64,000 nt of DNA from Branchipolynoe longqiensis (GCA_030323885.1 CM059203.1:2852001-2916000); one strand, 5' to 3'. Positions 1 to 10,484 are shown, counted from the stretch's first letter. Made by a program: numbers and translations. The notes: a model not told the origin generated them from the letters alone.

Positions 1-147
1 GTGGGATACCAGGTCATGGTGTCGGCAGCCTGGTTTCCCAGTGGGACAGCACTATAAAGTCACCATGAGTGTGCACTGTCACTAGTCGGTACCCATCCTG
101 ATATGACCTTAGATATTGCTAGGATGTAAAACAACAACAAACAATCA
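1..147 (+). mobile_element. SINE-A, 3' part
   Basis: This is the rear half of the tRNA-derived SINE called SINE-A here (full copy described at 6821-7155). It runs from the GGGATACCAGGTCATGGTG block through GATATGACCTTAGATATTGC to the tail AAAACAACAACAAACAA. The window edge cuts it. Confidence 0.85.
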
Positions 148-148
148 T

Positions 149-276
149 GCCGCCAGCACCATGACCCAATATCCCACTCAGTCACATTATCGTGACACTG
201 TGCTAACCAGTCCTTGCCCTATCCTCTTAATCCTGAGCACCCGGCTAGGAAGCGACAAATATCCATGTTATAAGTC
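149..276 (-). mobile_element. SINE-A fragment, opposite strand
   Basis: Directly after the plus-strand copy comes a minus-strand piece of the same SINE, from CCAGCACCATGACC to GGCTAGGAAGCGACAAAT. It lacks the tail and the tRNA-like head. Head-to-head fragments suggest insertion of one copy into another or a rearrangement. Confidence 0.8.
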
Positions 277-380
277 ATTCAAAGCATGCGTAAGTGCATT
301 GCCTGTATGTATATATAATTGTAAGCATTAAACAACATCGACGTAAACCATTTAGAAGACTTACGATTCCAGCGGGACGA

Positions 381-776
381 GTGTAGTAATCTACACTGAC
401 CTCTCAGGCAAGGAGCCACATACACCGATGAGCGTGGATAGGGTGATGACATCGGGGAGCCTAGGTAGGGTAATGGTTAGTGTAGTAGTCTACATGGACC
501 TCTCAGGCAAGGAGCCGCATACACTGATGAGCGTGGATAGGGTGATGACATCGGGGAGCCTAGGTGGTGTAATGGTTAGTGTAGCAGTCTACACTGACCT
601 CTCAGGCAAGGAGCCACATACACCGATGAGCGTGGATAGGGTGATGACATCGGGGAGCCTAGGTGGTGTAATGGTTAGTGTAGTAGTCTACACTGACCTC
701 TCAGGCAAGGAGCCACATACACCGATGAGAGTGGATAGGGTGATGACATCGAGGAGCCTAGGTAGGGTAATGGTTA
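381..776 (+). repeat. 99-bp tandem repeat, four units
   Basis: Four units start at 381, 480, 579 and 678 with exact 99-bp spacing. Each ends in CCTAGGTGGTGTAATGGTTA, the front (A-box part) of a tRNA-Gln-like sequence. A single unit of the same sequence stands before the tRNA-like part of SINE-D at 35079, so this array is an expanded 5' module of that SINE. A 122-residue open frame across it is a by-product of the unit length being a multiple of three. Confidence 0.9.
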
Positions 777-845
777 GCACACAAGCCCCAGAATAGGCAG
801 AGATTTGGGTTCAAAACCTGCTCTAGGTGCAATATTTCTCATTTT
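756..845 (+). mobile_element. SINE-D, tRNA-like part
   Basis: After the last 99-bp unit the sequence runs on from the tRNA A-box region through a degraded B box (GGGTTCAAAACCTG) and the tail CATTTTCGACACCC. It matches the SINE-D copy at 35079-35262. It is not a functional tRNA gene. Confidence 0.7.
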
Positions 846-849
846 CGAC

Positions 850-1005
850 ACCCAACGACAATAAATTAGGTTGATTGTTATAATTGACCTTATTTCAGTT
901 TGAAGTAACTTTTATTATAAATAGTTCCTTTTGGGGATATTTGAAGTGAAAGCAGGTCAAATTAATTTGGCCGAAATACTGACACCATTGGTTTCAATAG
1001 TAAAG
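850..1005 (+). mobile_element. MITE-P fragment
   Basis: Internal piece of MITE-P (see 23860-24216): AAATTAGGTTGATTGTTAT, then GAAGTAACTTTTATT and ACTGACACCATTGG. Both terminal repeats are missing. Confidence 0.7.
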
Positions 1006-1019
1006 TAAACTTATTTTAT

Positions 1020-1374
1020 TTAAAGTTGCATAGTCCGATGGATTTGAATTTCTGTATTTTTTCTGAGATAAATATATTAGATCGATCACTAGTATCTACT
1101 TTACATTAGTTCAAAGTTACTTTTATTTTAAATGGTAAACTTTTTAGATATTTTGAGTGCAAACATGGAAAATTAGTTTTGGCAAGCTTGCCAAAACTCT
1201 GACACCATAGACTTCTGCAGTAACAGGTTATGTTAAATTGACTCAGTATTGCCTTCTACGCAGAAACAAATGCTTAATAAGTGCATTAGTATTTAAGTTA
1301 GATATGTAAAATCAAATCTAGATAATTGGTTTGGTTTTGAAAATTTGATATTTCATCGGACTATGCAGCTTTAA
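1020..1374 (+). mobile_element. MITE-P, full copy
   Basis: It begins TTAAAGTTGCATAGTCCGAT and ends ATCGGACTATGCAGCTTTAA, so it has 17-bp inverted ends beside TTTAA on both sides. It sits in the tail of a minus-strand SINE-C: the SINE reads CTTATTTTATTTAA before it and TGATGCCTCTAGAGG after it. Confidence 0.9.
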
Positions 1375-1652
1375 TGATGCCTCTAGAGGACATTGATTTT
1401 CATCATCACCTATTGGACATCACACATGACACATAGGCTACTCTTTCCGATAGGCCGCTAGGGGTCTTTTATATGCGCTTTCCCACAGACAGGACAGCGC
1501 ATACCACAGCCTTTGATGAACCAGTTATCGATCACTAGGTTGGAACAGAAAATAGCCCAAACTGCAAATGTGTCCACTGAGCAGGATCGATCGGATGACT
1601 GACACCTTCAGAGATGGACACTCTACCGCCTGAGCTACGTCCCGCTCCGCTG
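1375..1652 (-). mobile_element. SINE-C
   Basis: tRNA-derived SINE on the minus strand. Its tRNA-like head at the right end reads, in sense, GGGACGTAGCTCAGGCGGTA. The body includes ACTCTTTCCGATAGGC and CCCACAGACAGGACAGC. A SINE with this body and head is, from memory, widespread in molluscs. Confidence 0.85.
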
Positions 1653-1731
1653 GTAGCAAGAAGGCCTCAAGGTGTGGTCTTTGGTCCAAAGTGGTCGGAA
1701 AGTGGTCGCAGGCTATAGTCTGACTTGGGCT

Positions 1732-2367
1732 TTAAGGCCTAGTCAGACCTTACCGGACTGAGTACCGGATACCACCGGACAAAGAATTGTCTAGTCCGTT
1801 GGTGTCGAAATGTGTCGAAATGTTGCGCTTTCAACGGACAAGGAACGTACATTAACGAATAGCCACCGGACGATAAATGGACGATAAACAGACGATAAAC
1901 GGATGACACCAGATAAAAACGGACAAGCAACGGTCAACCGACGGGCAAAAACCGAATGTCAAACGGACGGACCGGACACCAACCAGACACCAACCGGACA
2001 CCTACTGGACTGATCACGGACGCACCGAAAACAGGAAAAAAAAAAAACGGACCGAATTCCCGCAGCACCATCAACGGACTCTGCAGGAAGCAAACCGGAG
2101 ACGTAACGGATGGGTAACGGACATGATCCGGACAAAACAGACTAAACGGACTTAAAACAGACACCAACCGTACACTTCAGTCCGGTGGTGTCCGGTACAA
2201 GTTTTGTGCATGTTCAAAACTTATACCGGACACCTCCGGACACCACCGGACAGATAACGGACACGCCAGATGCCAACCATATATAAACCGTACATTGCCG
2301 TATTTCACCGGACAGTGTCCGGTTTCTGTCCGGTTCCTCAATCCGGTGAGGTCTGACTGGGGCTTTA
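1732..2367. mobile_element. Foldback element FB-A (CCGGACA words)
   Basis: Left end TTAAGGCCTAGTCAGACCTT and right end (complement) TAAAGCCCCAGTCAGACCTC form inverted repeats of about 38 bp. The interior is crowded with ACCGGACA/TCCGGT words in both directions. A near-palindrome TTTTGTGCATGTTCAAAA lies at 2202-2219. Related to FB-C and FB-D. The same end sequence also occurs alone at 1717-1735. Confidence 0.8.
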
Positions 2368-2402
2368 CACATTGGGTCTCTGTCCACTCTCCCCAACACT
2401 GC

Positions 2403-2717
2403 CTATTCGGTAGAGTGCTGGCCTCACATGCGGAAGATCGGGAGTTCAGTTCCCGGTCGAGTCAAACCAATGACTTACAAAATTGATACTTGTCGCTTCC
2501 TAGCCTGGCGCTCGGCATTAATAGGATAGGGCAAGGACTAGTTAGCTCATTGTCAGGATAATGTGACTGAGTTGGATATCAGGTCATGGTGCTGGTGGTC
2601 TGGCTCACAGTGAGGCAGCACTATACAGTTACCATGAGTGTGCACTGTCAGTAGTCAGTACCCATCCTGATATGACCTTAGATGTTGCCAGGATATAAAA
2701 CTCTAACAAACAACCAA
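2403..2717 (+). mobile_element. SINE-A with second head type
   Basis: Full-length SINE-A with the alternative tRNA-like head (GGTAGAGTGCTGGCCTCACA, B box GGGAGTTCAGTTCCC) and tail ATATAAAACTCTAACAAACAA. About 35 bp on the left (2368-2402, TGTCCACTCTCCCCAACACT) recur on the right (2718-2754), an unusually long target duplication. Confidence 0.85.
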
Positions 2718-2754
2718 TCACACTGGGTCCCTGTCCATCCTCCCCAACACTCTG

Positions 2755-3019
2755 CTTTGCCCACACTGCATCGCAGATCACTGTCCACTCAAATCCAATG
2801 CGGTTCCAATGGCGCCGTCATGCAGTATGCCATTAGCAAATTGGTTATTTTTAGCTCACGAGATATGCATGACCTACTTCTTGCTTCGGAGCTCAGTCCT
2901 CACGATTTTCTGCTTCACTAAATTCTCTAAATATACCATATTTCCGAGACTGAATGCACAGGAGTTTGTGTTGTTGCGAGGCCAAATACAATTTAAAAAA
3001 TTGGTGATCGCCCACGCCC
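2755..3019. other. No feature recognised
   Basis: I see no gene, known repeat or splice-bounded frame here. Short open frames have no family resemblance. Confidence 0.5.
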
Positions 3020-3438
3020 TAGATAAAAGATTCAACCCATACTTCTAGTACAGGGGTGAAAACCACCCTTATATAAATACGGTCAAAAAAGCGGGCTAAT
3101 GAAATGAGTCTTTATGAGAGCCTAATTTCACAATCTAAGAAGCAACATTTATTTTGTGTATATGTCTTTATGTTTACCCACTACTTTTGAGTTGGAAAAT
3201 ATAATAAAACATATACTTTAATGCAATTTAACAGTGAAATCGACGGCGTTCTCTGGTCGCCATCTTGTCTTTTTGCATTCTCTCCCATTTCACCAACTCT
3301 GTTCTGATATAAGTAACCATTTGACACTGGTGCCAGGCATTCTACTTCTTGTTCCATACTAACGCTATTTTCGCCCATATTTATATAACCCTGGTCTTCA
3401 CCCGTGTACTACAAGTACTAGGTGAATCTTTTATCTAC
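3020..3438 (-). mobile_element. MITE-R copy
   Basis: Inverted ends TAGATAAAAGATTCA and its complement bound about 419 bp. The flanks CCCACGCCC (3011-3019) and CCCCCGCCC (3439-3447) are a 9-bp target duplication with one mismatch. See 9919-10335 for the family. Confidence 0.9.
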
Positions 3439-3719
3439 CCCCGCCCATGCCAGAAAAAAATCATCCGCCCCTGATTTATTTGTTTATTTGCTATTTAAAG
3501 CTGCTAAAAATGCGTTGAGCTAGAAGCAATTCAACTTTCGTAAGCAGCCAATCTGTGCAACACTTTGAACATAGTTACATTTTAGATATACGTCATATGC
3601 CAGGGAAAAAAAACACCCCAAAACCCCAGCTCGACCCTGATTTGTGTGATCAAAAGGATAATCACCAACTGTTTATTATTTTACCTTATTGCTCGTTTTG
3701 TTACACTTCTGTTAAATTT
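3439..3719. other. No feature recognised
   Basis: AT-rich single-copy-looking sequence. The 99-codon frame at 3555-3854 runs on into the neighbouring SINE and looks accidental. Confidence 0.4.
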
Positions 3720-4464
3720 TGTTTGTTGTTGATTTATGTCCTAGCAACATCTAAGGTCATATCAGGACGGGTATCGCCTTGTGACAGTGTGCACTCATGG
3801 CAACTTTATAGTGCTGCCCCACTGGGAGACCAGGCCACCAACACCATGACCTGATATCCCACTCAGTCACATTATCCTGACACTGAGCCAACCAGTCCTT
3901 GCCCTATCCTAATAATGCCGAGTGCCAAGCTAGAAAGCAACAAGTATACATTTTTAAGTCATTTGTTTGACTCGACCAGGGTTTCGAACCCACGATCCCA
4001 TGGTCTACCAACATGGGAGACGGTAGATAAAAGATTCACCCGATACTTGTAGTACACGGGTGAACGACAACCTAGTCTAAATACGGGCGAAAATAGCGTT
4101 AGTATGGAACAACAAGTAGAATGCTTGGCCCCAGTGTCAAATGGTTACTTATATCAGCACAGAGTTGGTGAAATGGGAGAGAATGCAAAAAGACAAGATG
4201 GCGGCCAGAGAACGCCGTCGATTTCACTTTTAAATTGGATTAAAGTATATGTTTTAATATATTTTCCAACTCAAAAGTAGCGGGTTAACATGAAGACATA
4301 TACAAATAATAAATGTTGCGTCTCAGATTGTGAAATTAGGCTCTCATAAAGACTCAATTCATTTGACCGTTTTTACATAAGGCTGGTTTTCACCCCTGTA
4401 CTGGAAGTCCGGGGTGAATCTTTTATCTAGGGAGATGGACGCTCTAACTCATTTGGCCGTCTGG
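3720..4464 (-). mobile_element. SINE-A split by MITE-R
   Basis: Minus-strand SINE-A from its tail (GTTTGTTGTTGATTTATGTC) to its tRNA-like head (TCATTTGGCCGTCTGG), interrupted at 4024-4429 by a MITE-R inside the tRNA-like head. Confidence 0.9.
4024..4429 (+). mobile_element. MITE-R copy in a SINE
   Basis: Bounded by TAGATAAAAGATTCACCC and its inverse, with target duplication GGGAGACGG (4015-4023) and GGGAGATGG (4430-4438). The SINE reading through these flanks gives the empty site directly. Confidence 0.95.
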
Positions 4465-4621
4465 TTACTACACTTCTGTTAAAAGTAGGTTGCAAAGACC
4501 ACCAAGTTTACCCCGTCTCCCCCTGTTGCACTTACCTCAAACACCCAAACCCAATACAACTAAAAGACAGGAAACAAAACACAAAAAAAGGGGTTCAATT
4601 TGTTAACTGCAGACACTCTAC

Positions 4622-4816
4622 ATTGTTTGTTTGTTGGAGTTTTACATCCTGGCAACATCTAAGCTCATTTCCGGAAGGGTACCAACTTGTGACGGTGTGC
4701 ACTCATGCTGACTTTATAGTGCTGCACCACTGGCAGACCAGGCCGCTTGCACCATGCCCTGATACTGAGCTAATCAGTCCTTGCCCTATCCTAGTAATGT
4801 CAGAGCACCAGGCTAG
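4622..4816 (-). mobile_element. SINE-A, head missing
   Basis: Tail (GTTTGTTTGTTGGAGTTTTA) through GAGCACCAGGCTAGG, in minus orientation. The tRNA-like head is absent; the sequence then changes to a G-rich tract at 4843-4861. Confidence 0.8.
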
Positions 4817-5014
4817 GTAATATTCCAAATAGGGAGTGTGTGTGTGGGGGGGTGGGGGGGTTCTTATCTCAGCTCTTGGCGAGTTTTTAACCTTGACAGT
4901 TACAGGCTGCATAACGGCAGCAATTAGAGAACGGCCCCGATAAATCGGTCCGTTCTTCGGATTGATTATTTAACTTATTGGGGGTGGGGGGTTGTAAGTA
5001 AGCGGAGAGGTTCT

Positions 5015-5133
5015 TTACAACAATTTAACGAAGAGTCGTTGAGGCGGACCCGGATCACTCCGGTCAGGCAGTATCAGTGCATTCGCGTCCAGTAGCCGAT
5101 GGTTCAGGAGGAAGGGATGGGAGAAGGTGGGTT
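5015..5133 (-). CDS. Possible 3'-terminal exon, unknown gene
   Basis: On the minus strand a long pyrimidine tract ends in CTTCTTGCCGCAG at 5134, followed by an open frame of about 39 codons (HPFLLNHRLLDANALILPD within it) ending in TAA at 5015. The acceptor is strong. I find no matching upstream exon or family. It may be a chance frame in a repeat, because 5425-5560 resembles other dispersed copies. Confidence 0.22.
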
Positions 5134-5558
5134 CTGCGGCAAGAAGAAAGCGAGACAGTGAAAAAGGAAAAGAGCCCCACCCAAGCAAACAACTGCCTTG
5201 ATAATGGGCGAGGAGTAAGTCCAGGAGAAAAAAATAGATAGAGTAGTATAGAGGAAAGAGAAATGAGAAGAGTTGAGTCAAAGGGCCGCGTCTCCTTGCC
5301 CTGTGGTGACCAGTCGGCGAGCCGGAGACACAGACAGGGTAAGAGGTAGGAAGTGAAATGCTGGCCGGCTCCCCCTCCTGCAACTCTTTTCAGACATAAT
5401 CAAGGAGGAGCATGGCGCAGCGGAGAGGTGATAGAAGAGTTGTGGACGAGGCCGCGTCCGCACAGCAAGTGGAGTTCTTATTTGTGCTGGGGGAGTTTTG
5501 TGGTGAAAATATGGTCGCAACAAAAGGTGTTTGTTATTAGTTTATTTGTGTGGCTTGT

Positions 5559-5750
5559 ACAGTCATGGTGACTTTATAGTGTTGCCCCACTGGCCCCATG
5601 ATACAATATCTTACTCGGTCAGATTATGCCGATACTAACCAAACCAGTCCTGGCCCTAGCTTATTAATATTGAGTGCCCAGCTAGGTAGTGCCAAGTAGA
5701 AATTTGGTAAATCATTGGTTTGACGCCATCAGGGTTCAAAGCCATGACGT
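5559..5750 (-). mobile_element. SINE-A, diverged fragment
   Basis: Recognisable by CATGGTGACTTTATAGTG, CCAGTCCTGGCCCTAGC and ATCATTGGTTTGACGCC in the usual order. The tail and most of the tRNA-like head are lost. Confidence 0.75.
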
Positions 5751-5821
5751 CGAAAGCCGCTCTTCAAAATTCTGCAATTGCGTCTGGTCAGAAGCAACTG
5801 ATTCATGAAAAAAAATGTCTA

Positions 5822-5913
5822 TATCCACTCCCTGTATGTGCACAGGCACAACATGCATCCCCGTCCTAATATGACCTTAGATGTTGTCAGGACGTAAAAC
5901 TCCAACAAACAAT
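5822..5913 (+). mobile_element. SINE-A tail fragment
   Basis: Last ~90 bp of the SINE: ATATGACCTTAGATGTTGTC then ACGTAAAACTCCAACAAACA. Confidence 0.8.
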
Positions 5914-6179
5914 ATTCAACTACCGCATAATAACAGAGAGAATGCGAGGCATAGGTCCTTATTTCTGCTGAGTCCACTTTGTGATGTAAATACGGTAGAA
6001 ACAACTGGTGCATGGAAGGCGACCCTATATATCCACTCCCAGGTCAATCTGACACAAAGTGCATTGTGGGATATGTTGAAATGGCGCAAAAAAAGCATGA
6101 GGCGTTCTGGGGTGGCAGTTCTTATTTGTGCTGTGTAAATATGATACAAAGAACTGATGTGTGAAAGACCAGCCTAAAT

Positions 6180-7344
6180 GGGTCACTCTCCTGAAAACTG
6201 GTCAGTATGGGGTGGGATTTTAAAACATCAATAAAAAAACGTCCTACTTATTTTTGTCCTTATACTTTTTTTTATATTCATGTTCAGATTTAATGTAAGA
6301 AATAAGGGAAATAAATAAACCGTGTGCAACTTTGGTCCTTTTAGTTATGAAGTGTTTTTGTACCAAAAGCCCCAATTTTACAGTCAGCCATTTATAACAT
6401 GACATATGGGACATGGTTGGATCCTCACTAACATCTTGTATTGCATCAATATATCAAACAAAACAGTTCCCAAATCAAAAGGAAGTATTTATTAACATGT
6501 ATGCATTCTTAAATTGAAAAAATAAATTATTTGATGTCTTCAGAAATAACATTGCAAATTTCCGTCACAGATGTAAGCAGTGGTGTCTCGATGCCACACA
6601 AATATTGTACACTAATTATTCAGTGAAGAAAGCATGGCTTGGAATTACTTTTTTTTTTTTTATCAACATAAGCCCTACATATTTCTGTATATTATGCGAT
6701 GATTAATATGCTTCTAAGTATGAAATTATTTAATTCTGCTTAGATTTTTATTAAGTAGACTGTGTGGTGTCCTAAACATGTGCTACATCTGAGCAACACA
6801 TGTTATGCTGCCATAGACCAGACGGGATGGCCGAATGAGGTAGAGCGTCCGTCTCCCGTGTTGGTAGATCGTGGGGTCGTGGATTCGAACCCTGGTCGAG
6901 TCAAACCAATCACTTAAAAATTGATACTTGCGCTTCCTAGCCTTGCGCTCGGCATTAATAGGATAGGACAAGGACTGGTCGGCTCAGTGTCAGGATAATG
7001 TGACTGAGTGGGATACCAGGTCATGGTGCTAGCAGCCTGATCTTCCAGTGGGGCAGCACTATAAAGTCACCATGAATGCGCACTGTCACAAGTCGGTACC
7101 CATCCTGATATGACCTTAGATGTTGCTAGGATGTAAAACAACAACAAACAAACAAATATACTGCCATAAGACATAGCTTAATCATGGACTACACCTTTAT
7201 TTTTTATCTCATCAATTTATATTTTACATAGATGTAAAGGGGAGCTTTCCAGCTTTCATTTGCAACCAAACATTTTTTTTAATTCAAATATTAAATGTTA
7301 ACTCTCCATGTGACACTTCTGGCCAGTTTTCATGAGAGTGACCC
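6180..7344. mobile_element. TIR element T1, carrying a SINE
   Basis: Ends GGGTCACTCTCCTGAAAACT and (complement) GGGTCACTCTCATGAAAACT are inverted repeats of about 26 bp. Without the SINE at 6821-7155 it is about 830 bp. A second copy lies at 48829-49622. No transposase frame is visible, so it is non-autonomous. The interior is AT-rich (TTCAGATTTAATGTAAGAAA). Confidence 0.85.
6821..7155 (+). mobile_element. SINE-A, reference full copy
   Basis: Complete SINE. A tRNA-like head has an A-box region GATGGCCGAATGAGGTAGAG and B box GGATTCGAACCCTGG. Then come AGTCAAACCAATCACTT, ATTAGGATAGGGCAAGGA..., GATAATGTGACTGAGTGGGA, GTGGGGCAGCACTATAAA and CCTGATATGACCTTAGATGT. The tail is GGATGTAAAACAACAACAAA. 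The flanks share CTGCCATA. It would be transcribed by RNA polymerase III and moved by a LINE; the partner LINE is not shown here. Confidence 0.95.
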
Positions 7345-7379
7345 ATATCGACTCCTTGATCATCAAGGTTTTTCTTACC

Positions 7380-7711
7380 AGACGGGATGGCCAAATGAGT
7401 TGAGCGTCTGTCTCCCGTTTGGTAGATCGTGGGGTTCGAACCATGGTGGAGTCAAACCAATGAGTTAAAAATTGATACTTGCACTTCCAAGTCAGGCGCT
7501 CAGCATTATTAGGATAGGGCAAGGACTGGTTGGCTCAGTGTCAGGATAATATGATTGAGTGGGATATCAGGTCATGGTGCTGGTGACCTGGTGGTCTCCC
7601 AGTGGGGCAGTACTAGAAAGTTGCCATGAGTGCGTATTGTCACAAGTCGGTACCCGTCCTGAGATGACCTTAGATGTTGCCAAGTTGTAAAACTCCAACA
7701 ACCAACCAACC
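7380..7711 (+). mobile_element. SINE-A, full copy
   Basis: Same order of parts as 6821-7155, with tail GTTGTAAAACTCCAACAACC. The flanks ATCAAGGTTTTT and ATCAAAGGTTGTTTTT look like a target duplication. Confidence 0.92.
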
Positions 7712-7763
7712 ATCAAAGGTTGTTTTTTTATTTGTTCAATTGTTTTATTCTCCTGAATAACAT

Positions 7764-8038
7764 TTGTTTGTTTGTTGTTGTTTTATATCCTAGCAAAATC
7801 TAAGGTCATATCAGGACAGGTACCGACTTGTGACAGTGCGCACTCATGGCCACTTTATAGTGCTGCCCCACTGGAAGATCAGGCCACCAGCACCATGACC
7901 TGATATCCCACTCAGTCACATTATCCTGACACTGAGCCAACCAGTCCTTGCCCTATCCTCATAATGCCGAGTGCCAGGCTAGGAAGCGACAAGTATCAAT
8001 TTTTAAATCATTGGTTTGACTCGACCAGGGTTTGAACC
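7764..8038 (-). mobile_element. SINE-A, 5'-truncated with clear target duplication
   Basis: Minus-strand copy truncated within the tRNA-like head at the B box. CCTGAATAACAT at 7752-7763 and 8039-8050 is a perfect 12-bp target duplication, so the truncation happened at insertion. Confidence 0.95.
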
Positions 8039-8108
8039 CCTGAATAACATGGTACCAGTGCTGATGCACTGGTCTTCCAGTCCTAATGACAATTACCACT
8101 ACACACTA

Positions 8109-8272
8109 AACAAAGTAAAGCTTGTTTTATTTAACGATGCCTCTAGAGCACATTGATTTTTATCATCGGCTATTGAGCGTCAAACATATGGTCATGCTGA
8201 CATATTTCTTTGGAGGAAACCCCCTGCGGCGATATAGGCTACTCTTTCCGATAAGCAGCAAGGGGTCTTTTA
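8109..8272 (-). mobile_element. SINE-C, head missing
   Basis: Tail side GCTTGTTTTATTTAACGATG through AGCAGCAAGGGGTCTTTTAT; the tRNA-like part is absent. Confidence 0.85.
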
Positions 8273-8375
8273 TTAGACACACTAAACAAAGGCCAAGATG
8301 GCACAAGATGCATTGTGGGATATGTTGAAATGGCACACATCAACGGATTAAAGAAAGGATCTTATTTGATCAGTG

Positions 8376-8489
8376 TCGGTGGGGCAGCACAATAAAGTCG
8401 GCATGAGTGCGCACTGTCACAGGTCGGTACCCGTCCTGATATGACCTTAGGTGTTGCCAGGATGTAAAACCCCAACAACCAACCAACCA
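8376..8489 (+). mobile_element. SINE-A tail fragment
   Basis: From GGTGGGGCAGCACAATAAAG to GGATGTAAAACCCCAACAAC. A G-rich low-complexity tract follows at 8568-8614. Confidence 0.85.
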
Positions 8490-8691
8490 TTTGTTCTGTG
8501 CGGCGGCATTTTGTGGTGGAAATAGGGTAGAAGCAACCCAGGCATGAAGGACATTGGCTTAGTGGGAGGGGTCGGGGGGAGGGGGGAGAGGGGGGGGGGG
8601 TCGGGGGGCGGGGTAAGGAGCCGTGTCTACAGCAGTTGTTGGAAAATAGGCCGCGAAGGGTGTGGTGTGTTCCCCAGTTGAAAGGAAAGGA

Positions 8692-9045
8692 TAGGAAAGC
8701 TCATTTCATTTAACGACACCTCCAGAGCACATTGATTTTTGTTTCATCGGCTATCGGATGTCAAACTCAAACATATGGTCATTTTGACATATGTCTTTGG
8801 AGAAAACCCGCAGCCGCCACATAGCATCATAGACTACTCTTTCCGAGAAGCAGCAAGGGATCTTTTATATAAACTTTCCCACAGACAGGCTAGCACACAA
8901 CACATAGCCTTTGATGAACCAGTCGGGGACCACCGGTTGGAATGGAAAAGAGCACAAACTGCAAATGGGTCCACTGAGCAGGATCGATCGGATGACAGAT
9001 ACCTTCACAGGTGGACACTCTACTGCCTGAGCTATGTCCGGCTCC
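8692..9045 (-). mobile_element. SINE-C, full copy
   Basis: From tail TTTCATTTAACGACACCTCC to the tRNA-like head (sense GGAGCCGGACATAGCTCAGG). It includes CTTTTATATAAACTTTCCC and GAGCAGGATCGATCGGATGA. Confidence 0.9.
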
Positions 9046-9279
9046 CTGTGGACGCTGGTTGAGACGCCGTGGAGTCCCAGATGGAGGTGGGAATGAAGAG
9101 ACCGTGAGGAGTTTGTCTACTGTCAACTTTCAACCTCAGCCCCAGCATTGCACAGCGGGTTGACAGTGGAACAGGCTGTCACATTACCTCCTGTCACCTC
9201 CACATAGCAAGCCATTTCCTAGGTAAGCTCCCCCCTCCACCTCGCCCCCCCCCCCCCACTGTAACTCATGTGGCAATTG

Positions 9280-9612
9280 CTTGTGTGTTTGTTGGGGTTT
9301 TTACATCCTGGCAACATCTAAGGTCACATCAGGATAGGTACCGACTTGTGACAGTGCACACTGATGGCGACTTTATAGTGCATAGTGCTGCCCCGCTGGG
9401 AAATCAGGCCACCAGCACCATGACCTGTTACCCTACTCAGTCACATTATCCTGACACTGTCCTTGCCCTATCCTATTAATGCCGAGCGCTAGGTTAGGCA
9501 GCGACAAGTATCAATTTAGTAAATCATTGGTTTGACTCGAGAGGGAATCGAACTGCCGATCTCCCACACGTGAGGCCTGTGCTCTAGGCCTACCGATTCG
9601 GCCACGGCGCCA
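9280..9612 (-). mobile_element. SINE-A, full copy with second head type
   Basis: Tail GTGTTTGTTGGGGTTTTTAC to the head region GATTCGGCCACGGCGCC, with B-box complement GGGAATCGAACTGCC. The head is the GCGGTGGCCGAAT type, as at 2403, 24314 and 27101. Confidence 0.9.
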
Positions 9613-9717
9613 GGTCATCTCATTGGGTCATCCTGTTTGGTTCAGCAGTTACTGGGTACAAAACCATCACATTCAAAGGGCAAGTTTATAAATAGTCAAT
9701 TCCTCAGGTTTACAACC

Positions 9718-10450
9718 ACTGGGCGCGGTGGCCCAATCGGTAGAGCGCAGGCCTCACGTTCGGTTCCCGGTCGAGTCAAACCAATGACTTACAAAATTGA
9801 TGCTTGTTGCTTCCTACTATCCTAGCCTGGAGCTCAGCATTATTAGGATAGGGCAATGAATGGTTAGCTCAGTGTCAGGATAATGTGACTGAGTGGGAAA
9901 TCGGGTCATGGTGCCGGTTAGATAAAATATTCACCCTGTACTGACAGTACAGGGGTGAAAACCAACCCATTAGAAAAGCTGGTGAAGAATTTCGACATGC
10001 TGGGGAAATTAATTGAGTGAATAATATCTTAATTTAAGAAGCAATATTTATTATTTATATGTGGTTTTATATTTCCCCACTACCTTTGATTAATAAATGT
10101 AATAAAACATGCAGTTTAATAGACTTTAAAAGTGAAATCGATGGCGTTCCATGGCCGCCATCTTGTCTTTTTGCATTCTCTCCCATTTCACCAACTCTGT
10201 GCCGATATCAGTAACCATTTGACACTGGTGCCAGGCATTCTACTTCCTGTTCCATACTAAAGCTATTTTCGCCCGTATTTAGACTACGTTGTCGTTCACC
10301 CCTGTACTGTAACTATTGGGTGCATCTTTTATCTAGGTGCCGGTGGCATGGTCTTCCAGTGGGACAGCACTATAAAGTTGCCATGAGTACACACTGTCAT
10401 AAGTCGATACCCATCCGGATGTTGTCAGGACGTAAAACCTCAACAAACAA
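9718..10450 (+). mobile_element. SINE-A split by MITE-R
   Basis: Begins GGGCGCGGTGGCCCAATCGG and ends GACGTAAAACCTCAACAAAC. It is interrupted at 9919-10335. The B-box region of the head is shortened (GTTCGGTTCCCGGTCGAG). Confidence 0.92.
9919..10335 (-). mobile_element. MITE-R, best-dated copy
   Basis: Family with ends TAGATAAAAnATTCACCC, about 410 bp, each end also carrying a small internal hairpin (TTCACCC...GGGTGAA). The perfect 9-bp duplication GGTGCCGGT flanks it (9910-9918 and 10336-10344). A 9-bp duplication is usual for Mutator-like (MULE) elements. The interior includes GCCATCTTGTCTTTTTGCAT. No transposase. Confidence 0.95.
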
Positions 10451-10484
10451 AAGTCTTTATTTAAAACAAAAAGTCACTTCTAAC

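Noticed and set aside
428..796. 122-codon frame with 33-residue repeats
   Set aside because: By-product of the 99-bp SINE-D module array.
6821..6905. tRNA-like sequences with B boxes (here and at more than ten other places)
   Set aside because: They are heads of SINE-A, -B, -C and -D, always followed by the SINE body, with degraded stems. Not counted as tRNA genes.
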